Shown here: positions 44,262 to 55,844 of the stretch, piece after piece
Numbering within the stretch: the first letter of the stretch is position 1
How the letters are laid out: every line of letters begins with the position of its first letter
Origin: Darksidea phi
Lineage: Eukaryota > Ascomycota > Dothideomycetes > Pleosporales > Lentitheciaceae
Length of the DNA stretch: 64,000 nt
Direction of reading: 5' to 3'
NCBI GenBank assembly: GCA_030770425.1
Contig: JASJFT010000026.1
Coordinates: 248,001 to 312,000 of the forward strand
Notes under the pieces: model-generated
Told to the model about the DNA's origin: nothing
Database searches by the model: none
Seen by the model: only the letters and a program-made list of their open reading frames with translations
Program-made: the position numbers and the translations under genes

Positions 44262-47011
44262 GTTGAAGACAACTCAATATGTGACTAGAAGAGTAGGAAT
44301 GAGTAAGGAGATAAGAAAGACCGAACAGAAGTGAATGTTTGCTCTGATGGATAAACGCTCACGGGGAGACGATCCTAATTATACCTCCTGCAGCCTCCAA
44401 CTGCAGAACGGGCATAGCGAGATGCTGTATGCGTAGCTTAGCTCAAACTCCGGAACGACAGCTGCAATGTCCAGCATGCCGGTCTACCCCTGGTCTAGAG
44501 CTCGTGGCGACCGGATCCATGACTGTGGCATCTGGAATAACTCAGCCAAGGACACTTCTAGGAATAGCACTTGGGGTGAAAGAGGAAGCGAGAGCGAAGG
44601 GGTACCTGACAGGAATCGGATGGTCGGACTGCATTGGACGAATGAGAAAGGTGTAGAGATCGGAAGAGAAGCAAGAATGGTTCGGGTCCCCAAGCGTTAA
44701 ATTAGTCTAGTTGGTCAAGCAGGGGTCCAGCTGAGCTGAGAGTCAATAAATGCGCTTATCACGAGCTTCAACATAGGCTTAGAGGATAATGCACGGTTGG
44801 GGCTGACAGAAACTATTGGCCTGAGTGGGTAGCCGAGGCGGCGCCGATGCGGAACGAACCATAGCAAATACTCGGAATGACTTGCGTCAACGAGCTGCTG
44901 GCAGTTGTTATCTATGGTTGTACCAGTACTCAGATATGATGCACAGACTCTCTACTGCTCATTGCAGAGGCGGACGCAATGCAATAACATCTAGAACCCC
45001 CGGGATTCTGGATTTGATCCTGCAAGCTCACCATATTTTCGGTTGCGAGCTGCGCCCAGGTGAAGTGGAGGATGTAAGAGCATCGGAAGCCGTGAGCTGG
45101 TATGGCTGTGGCTGAACTGTTGGTCCACTGAGCCGCGGCGTAGGAACAATGCTTGCTTGTTCCGAGGCTGGGACTCGAGGTGGCGGTCTTCTCCAATGTT
45201 TGACTGCACAATTCAATAGTGCGTAAGGTCAGACGCTTATGTGGTGTTGTGGGGAAGCGGCGACTTTGGAGAGAATTGGTGGAGAGGGATGAAAGTTAAA
45301 CGCCAGGAGTTGCAGAACACGAGAGACTAATCTCGATCCGGCATGGTCCCTACCTAATGTGGACGACGCGACCCGTGCTCGCCAAGTGGCACCATGCAGT
45401 GGCACGTATCATCGCCACTCGTGGCTGCTCGGCCTACCGTGTCGCGCTCGTGTTATGCACTTGTGGATCGGACATGTGTTTCCCAAGCCTGCTACTAGAC
45501 GCTTAAGGCTTCCACGTCATGATATTGGCCTGTTCAGTCTCGGCAGCGCTGCAGGTAAGCACATGATGGCTCTAAGAAGGCATTGGGCAGAGGACTGGCA
45601 GAGGACTCCTTCCCGCCTGTGGCTTACGCTGTGACAGCGTGGCAGATCTCCGACAAGGTCATAGAGCTGAGCCTCGTTCATGTGCATACAATACGCTTAA
45701 CCCTATACCCACTGAAAGACTTTCAGAAGGCTAACGAGCCAGGTACAGTGCAAAGTATCGACGTCGTTCGCTTCACGCTAGGCGCCCAAGTGCCGAGCTC
45801 CGATGCTCCCGGAGAATTGAACTCGCGAATATTTCCTATGCATACATATGCGGGATGTCAGGTATATGCTTGAATGCTGTTAGCCGTGCTGGCTCCCCAC
45901 CAACCTTGTCCGATGTCCGGGTTGAGACCGCGCTAGTGCTCGCTTGGCGTTCGCTTGATCGACATGCGCTAGACAAGCGGGCCGAGCTGACGAGCAGACA
46001 AAGTGTTCAAATATAGATTGCCAGCTACATGTTCCACGACATGCTATCTTTTCGCATGCGCTGAAGCATGCCTGCTCTATCTCGTTGATTTGACGCACTC
46101 GAGAGAAACCCGCTAAGCTGGCAGTTTTCCGTAAAGCGATAAGTTCGACCTTCAATGAAACCTCGCAACGTTTGCATGTTCGCCGAACGTGAAGCAAATG
46201 TTGATCGCTGGTGGCGTGATGGCAGAGGCACAACGATTAACGTTCCGCTATCCTCCCGCGACTAAGCTCGCTAATCCAAACATAGTACAATGCGAGGTAA
46301 AAGCCAGGATCGCCGGGATCAGATCACACAGACATCGGAGATATGCTCGCTTACTTCCAGCCCTAACGATATTGCTGCGGCGTTCACGCATAGCTAGTGC
46401 TCGACGAAGGATTCTGTAGGTCGCCCGCCTTGCAGCTGCAGGCTGTTGTTTCACGCCGGCTATCGTCAGCAGACTATCGTGGCTGCCCGGGGTTGCATTG
46501 GAAGGGGCAGCGAACTACTTCGATGGCCATGGTTGACATCCTCAATGATCGTTATGTAAACATTCTCCATGGTTCGTCCGAAATGACCCCCACCCAATTT
46601 GAGCTCCAGCGCCTGACCCAACGTCCCGGAAAATATTTAACCTTTCGGATATCCACGATAACGATATTCGTTCACCAACCATCCGCGTAAGCCCTTTGCC
46701 AGCAATAGCTCAGGGCGGAGACTTGGCCAAGTTTGAGAAATGCCCTAGAGGTTAGCTGCCGTCAACAATCTTCAGCCTCCGGTTTCTGGCATGGAGCGAT
46801 GCTCCTTGCCCCGGTGGCCGGATCGCAAGGAATGCCTCCACCCGACTTTGTTTTTGTGTCGGGATCCAGATAAGTCACAAGCGCGCATCTTACATCACCT
46901 TAAATATGTAGCCTTCGCCCTTGACGCCCCAGTAAACGGTGCCTAATTGCTACGAGCAGTCTTTCGTGTCCTCTCATTTTATCTCATTATCTCGTTCTTT
47001 AGCAATCTCTC
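44262..47011. other. 2.7-kb intergenic region between divergent genes
   Basis: This is the promoter side of both the laccase gene (-) and the Thr-rich secreted protein gene (+). Short ORFs on both strands have no recognisable product. No repeat or RNA gene was recognised. Confidence 0.45.
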
Positions 47012-48428
47012 ATGGCTCGCACATCAACACTCACTTCGGCCCTGAGTCTAGTAGCCCTTGGTGCGCGGTCGGCCCTAGCTGATTGTGTCTCCTATGGCAT
47101 GGACTTCCAGAATGGCAAGACCTACTTCCAGAACAGTCTCTCGAGTGACAACTTTACCTTTGTCTCACAATTTGAGGGTATGTACATATGATCAGCCTGC
47201 ATTCTTGTTACGTATTCAGACTCTCTAGGTTGCCAGCCAGATACCGCGTACAACATCCTCGTCGACCCCGTTGGCGACCAGTCATTGTGCACCGACACTC
47301 AATTGACGCCTGACAACACGGATCAGCTGGCCAACTGCCCCGTCATCAAGAGCTCGTTGACGGATGGAAACTGGTCCATCATTATCATCAGCAACAATGG
47401 TGGGGCTGGTGAGCCCATTGCCTATGAGCGTGACTTCACCCTCACTGTTGGTCCTCAGTCTACGTCCACTGTATGTCAAACCCTCCTTTCATGGTTCAGC
47501 CCTAACTTAAGGTAAAGTTCACTCCTACAGTGACGGCTACTGTCGTCTCGACCCCGGTAGTTAATTCGACGACTACGACGACGAGCACACTGTCCACCAT
47601 CTTGGCCGCGGTCAGCGTCACTAGCCCTTCAGTCACTGTCACGCCAACCACAACTGTCACGCCTGCACGCGTCACTACGACCTCCACCAAGAATCTTTTC
47701 ACGGTCAAGTTGACATCCTATAGCGTCAAAGTTAATCCAAGCACAAAGACCGCGACCGCAAGCTGCAAGCTCCCCACGAAGCCGACCAAGTTCGACCCTG
47801 TCGCCAGGATCAGACCCACGATTGGTCCGCTCGCCTACCTCTTCAGCGGCAAGGTTCGCCGCGAGGAGCTCGAGCAGGAGAAGGAGCGTTTTGTCGAGGA
47901 GAGGGCGGCTCGCCTCGCGCTTATGGAGCGTGCCCCGGACCCACAGCCTCTTGTTGTCACCGATCCGAACACTGCCGATTGGCCTACGACTACGTCGACC
48001 TCCACTGCACCCGCTACCACGGCCACTCTGACCAGTTTGTTTCCCCCATTCGACTACTTTCAAACGACTGCTGATGACTTGCGTAGCGGAGGCCACAACG
48101 ACGACCACTATCACCCCCTCCCCGGTGACTGTCCTCAAGGGCAAGACGACTGCTGCACGTGTTGTAAGTGATTCCTTGTGTGCATGTACTGCAATTTTAC
48201 TGACTGAACTCCACCCTTAGACTATCACTGCTCCCACACCAACCAAAACTGTGACTCGCTACACGATTGCTACGAGCACGATCAGCAAGACTGTCAATGC
48301 TGCGTATGTCTGCCCCTCCGCCAATTTAGTTCTGGCACTAATCCGGTTGCAGTTTTACTCTTACAGTCACGACCACCCCAGAGAGTGTCAAGGCGGCTTG
48401 CACGTCCGCTGGTGGGATTCTCTATTAG
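47012..48428 (+). CDS. Secreted Thr/Ser-rich protein, function unknown
   Basis: Proposed exons are 47012..47177, 47229..47470, 47512..48034, 48087..48163, 48221..48303 and 48353..48428, giving 388 aa. The N-terminus (MARTSTLTSALSLVALGARS, then ALADC) is a signal peptide. Residues ~24-135 form a Cys-containing domain (CVSYGMDFQNGKTYFQNS..., FEGCQPDTAYNILVDP), followed by long Thr/Ser/Val-rich segments likely to be O-glycosylated. A charged helix (VRREELEQEKERFVEERAAR, nt 47851-47910) lies between them. The acceptor of intron 2 is ambiguous (47511 or 47517), and both keep frame. The fourth exon is supported because removing 48035-48086 (GTTTGT...GCGTAG, with CTGATGAC) gives EATTTTTITPSPVTVLKGKT. 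This looks like a cell-wall or extracellular protein. I do not recognise the domain. The 3' exons are less certain than the first three. Confidence 0.7.
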
Positions 48429-50835
48429 ACTCATTAGACTGGGATTACGGAATCTGGACTCAAGCGCATATGAAGCGGCGTTCAGGAGGAAATATTTGGT
48501 CCTGTATCAATGTATTTTGGCGTTTGAATGAGCTTAGACTGTCTAGGCGAACTTGGAGTGTTGTGGGTAGATCTTTCGCCGTGTTGGATAATGATTCGTT
48601 TCTACCTATGATTATTTGTTGCATTGCCTTGAACATGTTGTGAAGATCGGATTGGCCGCAGACGAAGCACTATTTGCGTGGTTTGCAGCGCCATGACCCC
48701 CTTTTTTCCGTTGCGACCCACGTGCAGTATCCAACGTATGGGACAACCACGGTGGCTCCTCGTGTCTCAACAACCTGCATGTGCGCACTCTAACTCTTAT
48801 TTCCCATTAGCTAGCGCAACACTCCCACACCCTAACAGCGTATCCCAACTGCTCCACAAACATCACTCTCATCCACGGAGTGCACCCTATTGCAAATTGC
48901 GGAGCACGACATTGGATCGCCACCTATTTGCGTCTGCCGGTAAGCCGGAATATTTTGTACTGCCGGACAGCGATCATATAGGAAAACCCCTGGCTCATAA
49001 TATATAGGTTACCTGGCCGTCGGTACCGGCACGGTTGGTGATGATGCATGTCAGCATCGCATAGACAGGGTAGCGCATTACGCGTGCAAGGCAGGCAAGC
49101 AACAGGGGAATATGCGCTCGACTTTTCAACGGTTGTTCCTGCGTCTGCGGGCGTCGAGATGCCGGCATGAGATCGAAGCTTGATGTGACCTCTGCAAGGC
49201 TTTGTTGAGAGTTGAGATACGCGGAAGGAGGTTGAGTGTCGGACTGTAGCCAGCCTGCTGGAACGCTGGCTTGCTGTGGTCCTACAATATATTGATACGC
49301 GTTTTTGCTTTTTGGATAGCTGGTGTTGGGCGAGATTGTTGAGATACTATATGCGCTGGTCGGGATGAGGCAGTGAGCGAAAATGCAGCATGCTGGGGTG
49401 CCAGCCTCAGGTCAAGTATGATTATTCTAGGTGCAATGGGCATGAGCGCTCAGCAATAAGAAATGTGTTAATGCGGGGAGGTAAGATTACATCTTCATTA
49501 TCGTGATGTCATCTTTTGAGGCGACATGTAAGTGGACCGGGCAGCAGGGAACATATTTTGCTGCGCTACATTCTCACGAGCATTTGTGTGGTGCTATCAG
49601 CTTCTAGAAGACATAACACGAGCAAGTCACCACTGTATCTAAGCCTCGCATATCACTGGGCTTTGAGAAGAAACTTGTGGTCTAGAGTACGAAGAGGCAG
49701 CTAGCATTACGCCCTTGCGATATAACTCCACCCAGCCGGAGTATAAGTTGAACGCGCATTAAAATAGTAGTACGATGAAAGAAACCTTCTAGCTTTCTCG
49801 TCCCCTTCATTTTCCCCAGTGCCTTCCACGTCTGCTTCGCCCTATACCAGCATGATCACGCTCAGAATTCAACCCGCCTTCCACCTTCCACATCCACAAA
49901 GACCCAGCCCTCACTAACTACCTCCCCTACTTACATGTCGTCAGCTCATCGGCACCATCAACACGGCGTCGCAAACAGCCACCAACGAGCTACCTGACAC
50001 ACTTGACCTAGCCCTCAATCTAGACTTTCGCACTGTACCCAAGCTTCAGCAAGCTTTCGGTACAGTGCTTGACCTGTTAGTGTATTGTTTAAAGAAAAAG
50101 TACTTTTTAATACCGTACCGTTTAATGAGAGTTCGGAAGATGTGGAGTGGTGGTCTAGTTGGAGAAATGGATGCGCTAAGGGGCGATTGGTGAGGGGATT
50201 TAGACGGGGAATAACGCCATTGACTGGGAGTAAAGTCGAGCGTTTTCCCGGTCACAAGACAATAAGCGGAAGGTCACATGTGAGTCGGGACGAATGGCGA
50301 GAGCAGTAGAATTGTTGAAGGAGAGCACACAAACAATCACCTCGATTAAACTCATCAGCTAAAGGGGGGAATCTCATACTCATAATGACGAAAGCGAAAA
50401 ACGACCCCCCGAGGAACAACCCCCCCGAGCCACGACCCAATCCCGGCCAAACCCTTCCACCCTATCGACATGAAGCTGAATGTCTTTGCTCATCACATGT
50501 TATACCGACCTTCCATCCAACCATCCTTCAAACGAAAAGAGTCCCCAAACGCCACATGAAATGCCTAACAACATACAACGCGCGTGGCAGTGTGGCGCGA
50601 TCCTGGAAGTATGCAGGGTGCAATGGAGAGCGGGGAGCCGACTCCCGAAGGAAAAGATGCAGGGCATAGTGCCATGGGAATTGGTGGCGTCGAACACGGC
50701 AATTCAGCGCGCGGCGTACGGATACGCGACAAATGCTCCGAAAAACGCCACACAACAGGGCAGCGCGGAGCTGATGCTGTGAGACCATGACCGCGTGTGG
50801 TGGTATGCATATGCATGTCGGAACGTGCAAAGACC
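48429..50835. other. Intergenic, 2.4 kb, no gene seen
   Basis: This lies between the 3' ends of the secreted protein gene (+) and the Stu2-like gene (-). Open frames are short, overlap on both strands and carry no domain. Confidence 0.45.
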
Positions 50836-53607
50836 CTACTGCTGGGTTCGTCCGATGCCCTGCTTAGCCTGCGCGACATGTTAGTTCTGCTTACGATTAT
50901 TATCGTGAGTGCGACGCAGCACTTACTTTCATCATCTCGATCCTTTGCTTCAGGTTCTGTGTAACCTCAGCAGCGCGCTTCCAACTCTCTGCGCCAGCCG
51001 CAGTCTGTCCTCCAATACGATTCGTTCCGGTCTCCGCAGGGCTGATGCGCCCTCCGCCTCGTGACGACAACGACGACTTTGTGGACCCTGCATCTGCGCG
51101 AAGAGGACTCAGCTTTCCACTCAATGTGCTGCCGGGGCGGGAGAGGGAACCATCAAAGTTCTCCTTACCTTCGCCGCCCGGGCTTATAGGCCCATTTGCA
51201 AAACGATCTTTCCTGTTGTATAAACCCTGGCTACCGTATCCTGAGTCCCCGAAGCGGCTGACACCATTGTTATCGGTGTATATCTGGTCGCCGAGGTCTG
51301 TAGGTGGAGGGGATGTAGCGCGTACTTGGCGACTAAGCTCGCGTTTTAGACGGTCAACTTCTCTTCTCTGATTCTGTACAGTTTGCTCCGCGGCCTCGTA
51401 ATCGGAGCGTGCGCGCACGAGCTGCGTTTCTTTTGCTTTGATGGAAAGTACGTCCCTCGTATGGTCTTCGATGAGTTGAGCATTTTGGTTTTGCAGTTCG
51501 TGAACCTGCGAAGTGAGTTTTGTCCGCTCGCCGCGCATCTCTTCGTTAGATCGTCGCAGCCTTTCGACCTCTGCTCGGAGCTCATCGAGTTCAGCTCTCT
51601 CTACCAAGTTGAGCCCAGTCGGAGCTTGCAACGCGGGTGCTGCAGCTGGGGGTTCTGCTTGCGGTTTCCCAAGGGGGCGTCCCGCGAGACCTCGCCCAGG
51701 ACCTAAGCCAAGTCTAGGTTGCGGCGGGGGTGGTGCAGTCTCTTCTGGAGGTGGCGAAACGACAGGTCGTCGAGGAGACGCAGTGCCTGTAAGTCCTGCA
51801 CCGGGTTTCTTCAGACCGCCTAACCGTGATGGCGCGGCAAGGCCAGATTTGGGTGCAGCAAGCTTCGATGCACTGGGCCGAGACGTCGGCTTGGGCGCCA
51901 AAGGTGCGGTCGGTTCCTCCACAGGAGGCGGAGCTGCGGCTACGGGTGCAGCTTTCTTCGGTGCTGGTCGCTTTCCAAGCATAGGTTTCTTGCCCGCCGG
52001 GGGCGCTGCAGCCTTTGGAGGGGGTGCCGCTTTCGGTTTAAACTTCGCCTTTACTTCTGCAGCATCGTGAAATTCTTTAATCTTGGCTTTTCTAATATCG
52101 TCAAGACCATCAAGGTGCACGTTCATGTTGCGATCGCCCATGATCTTCCACAGTGTGCCCAGGACTTCCGCACCAGCCGACCGTTGTACCTCTTGAGACT
52201 CCGTTAGCAGTTTTGTTGCCACCTCGGCTATCGATTTAACCTCTGCAGGTGCCGGAGCGTCTCTGGTTGTCTTCAAACATCGAATGAGAAAGCGGGTCGA
52301 TTCTAGCTTAACCTGAGGATTTTTGTGCTTTAGAAACTCTAAAATCTCCTCTAAACAATCTTGCAGGCTGGTGGACGCGAAAACGGCGTCTAATGCGGCA
52401 CCAATGGCATCGGCGACTGCTTGTTTCTTCTCCTTCAAGCGCTCCATCATGGGGTTCATAATGGTGGAACGGTATTTGGCAAAACCCTTCTTCAAGCCCT
52501 TAGCCAGAAGCTCGACACAATTGGCGGCTGTTGACACAACGGCGATGTTTGCATCCTTCATGCTTTTGGCAAAGCCCCGAACAAGTTCGTCAAATTGTCC
52601 ATCGGCGATTTTTGGAACATTGAGCACCTTGTGGGTTTCGTCCAATACCTCTTTCCGGTCTTTCCACTTGGACGAAGCCAGCCGCTCGCTGAAGTCTTTC
52701 GGAACCTTGGATATCACATCAACAGCCTCGTACTCAGGCTCAAGATCGATCGCTGCCTCTTCTTCCTCTTCGTACTCTTCCTCTCCACCTGGAGCAGCTG
52801 CCGCTGCTTCCTTGGCGGCCTGTTGTGAGCGCAGTAACCGCTCCTGCTTTGGTGGAGGCTCGTCCTTCACTTTTTCAAACAGCTTATCCAAGTCTTGTTG
52901 CTGTACAGGCTTCAGATCGCCCCAGAATAGGGGTTTCATCGCTTCTTTTAGCCATCGGTAGAATTCAACCGTCAGTTCCTGCGCCTTTGCACGGACGTTC
53001 TTGTCTGCGTGGCCGTATACTTTCGGCAGCGCTTTGAGAACGGGCTTCGGCTCAATCGTCTTGCAGCCGTAGGCGTGGTATATCTGTGCCAGAGCATCCA
53101 GCGTTGCGGCGATGACTTTTGGCTGTTTGTGTGAGAGAATAGGCAGGAGCTCTTCGATTACGGGGTCTGGCTTGTCGATCTCGACGTACAGCATCAATGC
53201 CTCGAGCGCATGCTGCTTCGCGGCGGGTCTCGTCGATGGCAGACCCTTCTCGGCAATGGTAGCGATGGTGTGGTTGCGTGTCCTGAGCCATGCTATCAGC
53301 AATCCACCACCCAAACCACCCCGCAGCCAAGGTCTTACCGTGTGCAACCGGAAGCGCCAGCAATCTGAAGGAAGGAACATAGTGCTTTCAAGCCCTCCTG
53401 TTGTGCGGCGACGTTGGAGTCGCCTACTACGCCTTTCCATATACCCGAATCTTGTATGAACTGTCGAACGACAGGATCTGATTCGCTGGCGGCAAGATCG
53501 AACTCTTTCGCGGCGGCTTCATATCCTTCCTTCCGTACTTTCCAGTTCTTGTGTATAAAGCGATCAGGCAGTGGGAGCGCGCTGAAGTCTTCCTCGGCGT
53601 CGGCCAT
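50836..53607 (-). CDS. STU2: XMAP215/Dis1-family microtubule polymerase (Stu2/Alp14-like)
   Basis: Exons are 53607..53339, 53282..50927 and 50868..50836, giving 885 aa. The first intron (56 nt) joins ASGCTR to TRNHTIATIAEKG. The last one (donor GTAAGT, branch ACTAAC, acceptor GCGCAG) replaces a read-through tail with the ending IEMMKAKQGIGRTQQ. Two TOG domains are evident: TOG1 (residues ~1-235, LPLPDRFIHKNWKVRKEGYE) and TOG2 (~275-510, FSERLASSKWKDRKEVLDE). These bind tubulin dimers. A Lys/Pro/Ala-rich basic linker (~510-610) contacts the lattice, and a coiled coil follows (LDELRAEVERLRRSNEEMRG) for dimerisation. Two TOGs plus a coiled coil is the fungal arrangement. It acts at microtubule plus ends, spindle pole bodies and kinetochores. 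The start is the first ATG, just before TOG1. It shares a promoter with the divergent PAC1 gene. Confidence 0.95.
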
Positions 53608-54352
53608 GGCGAAGAGCGGGTTGGTATAGTGGGGTGTTTGAGGAGGAGAAAACTCTACAGCGAGTCAGTCGCATCGTCGCAACTAAATAGCTGCCCAAAT
53701 TTGCAGTTGAAGCATTCTATAGTGATAGCTGGGGCTAGGGAAGAGCGAAGCTATGAGATGTGTAGGCGCGAATCGCGCAGGCACGCCTTGTGCTGGCCAA
53801 CGCAGGGGGGCAGGAGCAGGAGCAGGCGTGAATGGGACTTACGATGAGGTTGGACTTCTGCGATGCTTCGATAATGTGCTTGTCCACGTCGTGTGTTGCC
53901 TAGGTCGCGTCCAGACAAAATGGCTGTTCGCGATGATGAGGTTGCGGGTGCGGGTGCATGTGCATGTGCATGTGGCGGCGCAAAAGTTCGTTGTCCCTTG
54001 GTCTGTTGGGCCTGCGGTCGCCCAGGTTACCGCACGCGCCGATGTCATCGCTCGCAGTGGGACAGTGAACCCATGCCAGTCCCCCCCTCCCCCATAGACA
54101 TTCTCCCTTGCGCACCCCACACATGAGACACGTTGCCGTGTTTGCTTCACGCTGTCCATTGTCGCACCTCTCGTTCCTCACCACAAACCACTGAGGTGTT
54201 GCCTCGCTCCCCGCTCCGCTAGCTGCTCACCGCAAATTTCCTGCCAAGGCCTCCACAACCCCCAACATTGCGCAAACCTCCCTTTGCCAGCATCACTCCT
54301 ACAGTCTATGGTCGCCATTAGCGGCGATTGCGCATGAGCACGCATTCGCGCC
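53608..54352. promoter_or_regulatory. Shared divergent promoter, STU2-like / PAC1
   Basis: 745 bases separate the two start codons, which point away from each other. No other gene fits. The segment includes GT/GC-rich simple repeats (GTGCATGTGCATGTGCATGT around 53953-53972) and a C-rich patch near 54078-54095. Confidence 0.6.
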
Positions 54353-55844
54353 ATGAGCACGATTCTGACAGACAGGCAAGCGGAAGAGCTGTGAGTGCGC
54401 CAGGGCAAGGATCTAGCATCACGACACTGACAGGATGCGGGCAGGCATAAAGCGATCATAGCATATCTAGGCGTGATAAACGCGCCGAAAACTGCAGCTG
54501 CCTTCCGCGAAGAAGTAAGCGTTTCCGCCAGCTTCGACGACGCCACACGGAAGAAGTATGAGGGGCTGTTGGAGAAGAAGTGGACCAGCGTAGTGCGGTT
54601 ACAGAAGAAGGTACCAAACACCACTGCGAGCTATCATGGCGTGTTGCTCATAGATGCAGGTGCTGGACCTAGAACAACGCAATTCAAGCCTTCAGAGCGA
54701 GCTCGACTCTACAACCCCCACCTCCCTCCTCCGTAAAAACCAAGACCCTACTAGCTGGCTACCTCGAGCGCCCGCCCGACATACATTGCAATCCCACCGC
54801 TCCCCCATAACATGCGTCGCGTTCCACCCTATATTCTCCTCACTCGCCTCCGGCTCTGAAGATACGACCATCAAAATTTGGGACTGGGAGCTGGGCGAGC
54901 TAGAGCGAACGGTGAAGGGGCACACTAAAGGTGTGCTTGATGTTGACTTTGGTGGGCCTAGAGGGGGCACCCTCCTCGCGTCTTGTTCGAGCGACCTGAC
55001 GATCAAACTCTGGGACCCCTCCGACGAGTACAAGAATATTCGGACCCTTCCCGGTCATGATCACTCCGTCTCTGCAATACGCTTCATTCCTAGCGGTGCT
55101 GCTGGCGCTCCCTCGTCCGGCAACCTCCTCGTTTCAGCATCGCGCGACAAAACGCTGCGGATATGGGACGTTACCACAGGATACTGTGTCAAAACTATAC
55201 AAGGCCATGCAGATTGGGTGCGCGATGTTGCCCCGAGCTTCGACGGGCGATGGTTGGTGTCTGCAGGAAATGACCAGACCGCTCGATTATGGGACGCAAG
55301 TTCTGGCGAGGCTAAATGCACGTTTCTAGGCCACGAACACACTATAGAATGCGTCGTGATAGCGCCTCCGGTAGCGTATGCCAACCTTGCCTCCCTAGCA
55401 GGCTTCAAGAAGCCGCCAGCGCTGAGTAGCTCTGCCGAGTTTATAGCAACCGGATCGCGAGACAAGACAATCAAGATTTGGGACGGCCGGGGAACGTTGA
55501 TCAAGACGCTTGTGGGTCATGACAACTGGGTCCGTGGTCTAGTCTTCCATCCCGGCGGTAAATATCTTCTCTCGGCAAGTGACGACTACACGATCCGATG
55601 CTGGGATCTGACCCAAGAGGGTCGATGTGTGAAGGTCGTGTCTGACGCGCATTCACATTTCGTAAGCTGCATCCGATGGGCACCGAACGTCTCCAAAGAC
55701 GTACCGGTGAATGGCGACGCAGCAAATAGCACAGCGCTCAACGGGACGACAAAAAAGAAAGAAGAGGACGCCGCAAAGGCCGGCATAAGATGCGTCATCG
55801 CAACTGGCAGTGTGGATTTGAACGTTCGGATTTTTGCTTCATGA
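54353..55844 (+). CDS. PAC1: LIS1 homologue PAC1/NudF, dynein regulator
   Basis: Exons are 54353..54390, 54445..54610 and 54660..55844, giving 462 aa. The first exon is only 38 nt ([13 protein letters not shown]) and joins to [10 protein letters not shown]. The N-terminal LisH dimerisation motif ([20 protein letters not shown]) is followed by a short coiled coil ([20 protein letters not shown]) and seven WD40 repeats with the expected GH...WD spacing (for example [20 protein letters not shown]). It ends [13 protein letters not shown]1 binds the dynein motor ring, and in fungi PAC1/NudF is needed for nuclear migration and spindle positioning. Length matches the family (about 450-500). A low-complexity insertion ([20 protein letters not shown]) interrupts the last blade. 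It is divergent from the Stu2-like gene. Confidence 0.97.

Noticed and set aside
48035..48171. Open reading frame continuing to a Cys-rich end (CPQGQDDCCTCCK)
   Set aside because: It reads through a well-formed intron (48035-48086). The spliced frame continues the Thr-rich pattern, whereas the Cys-rich end exists only in the shifted frame.
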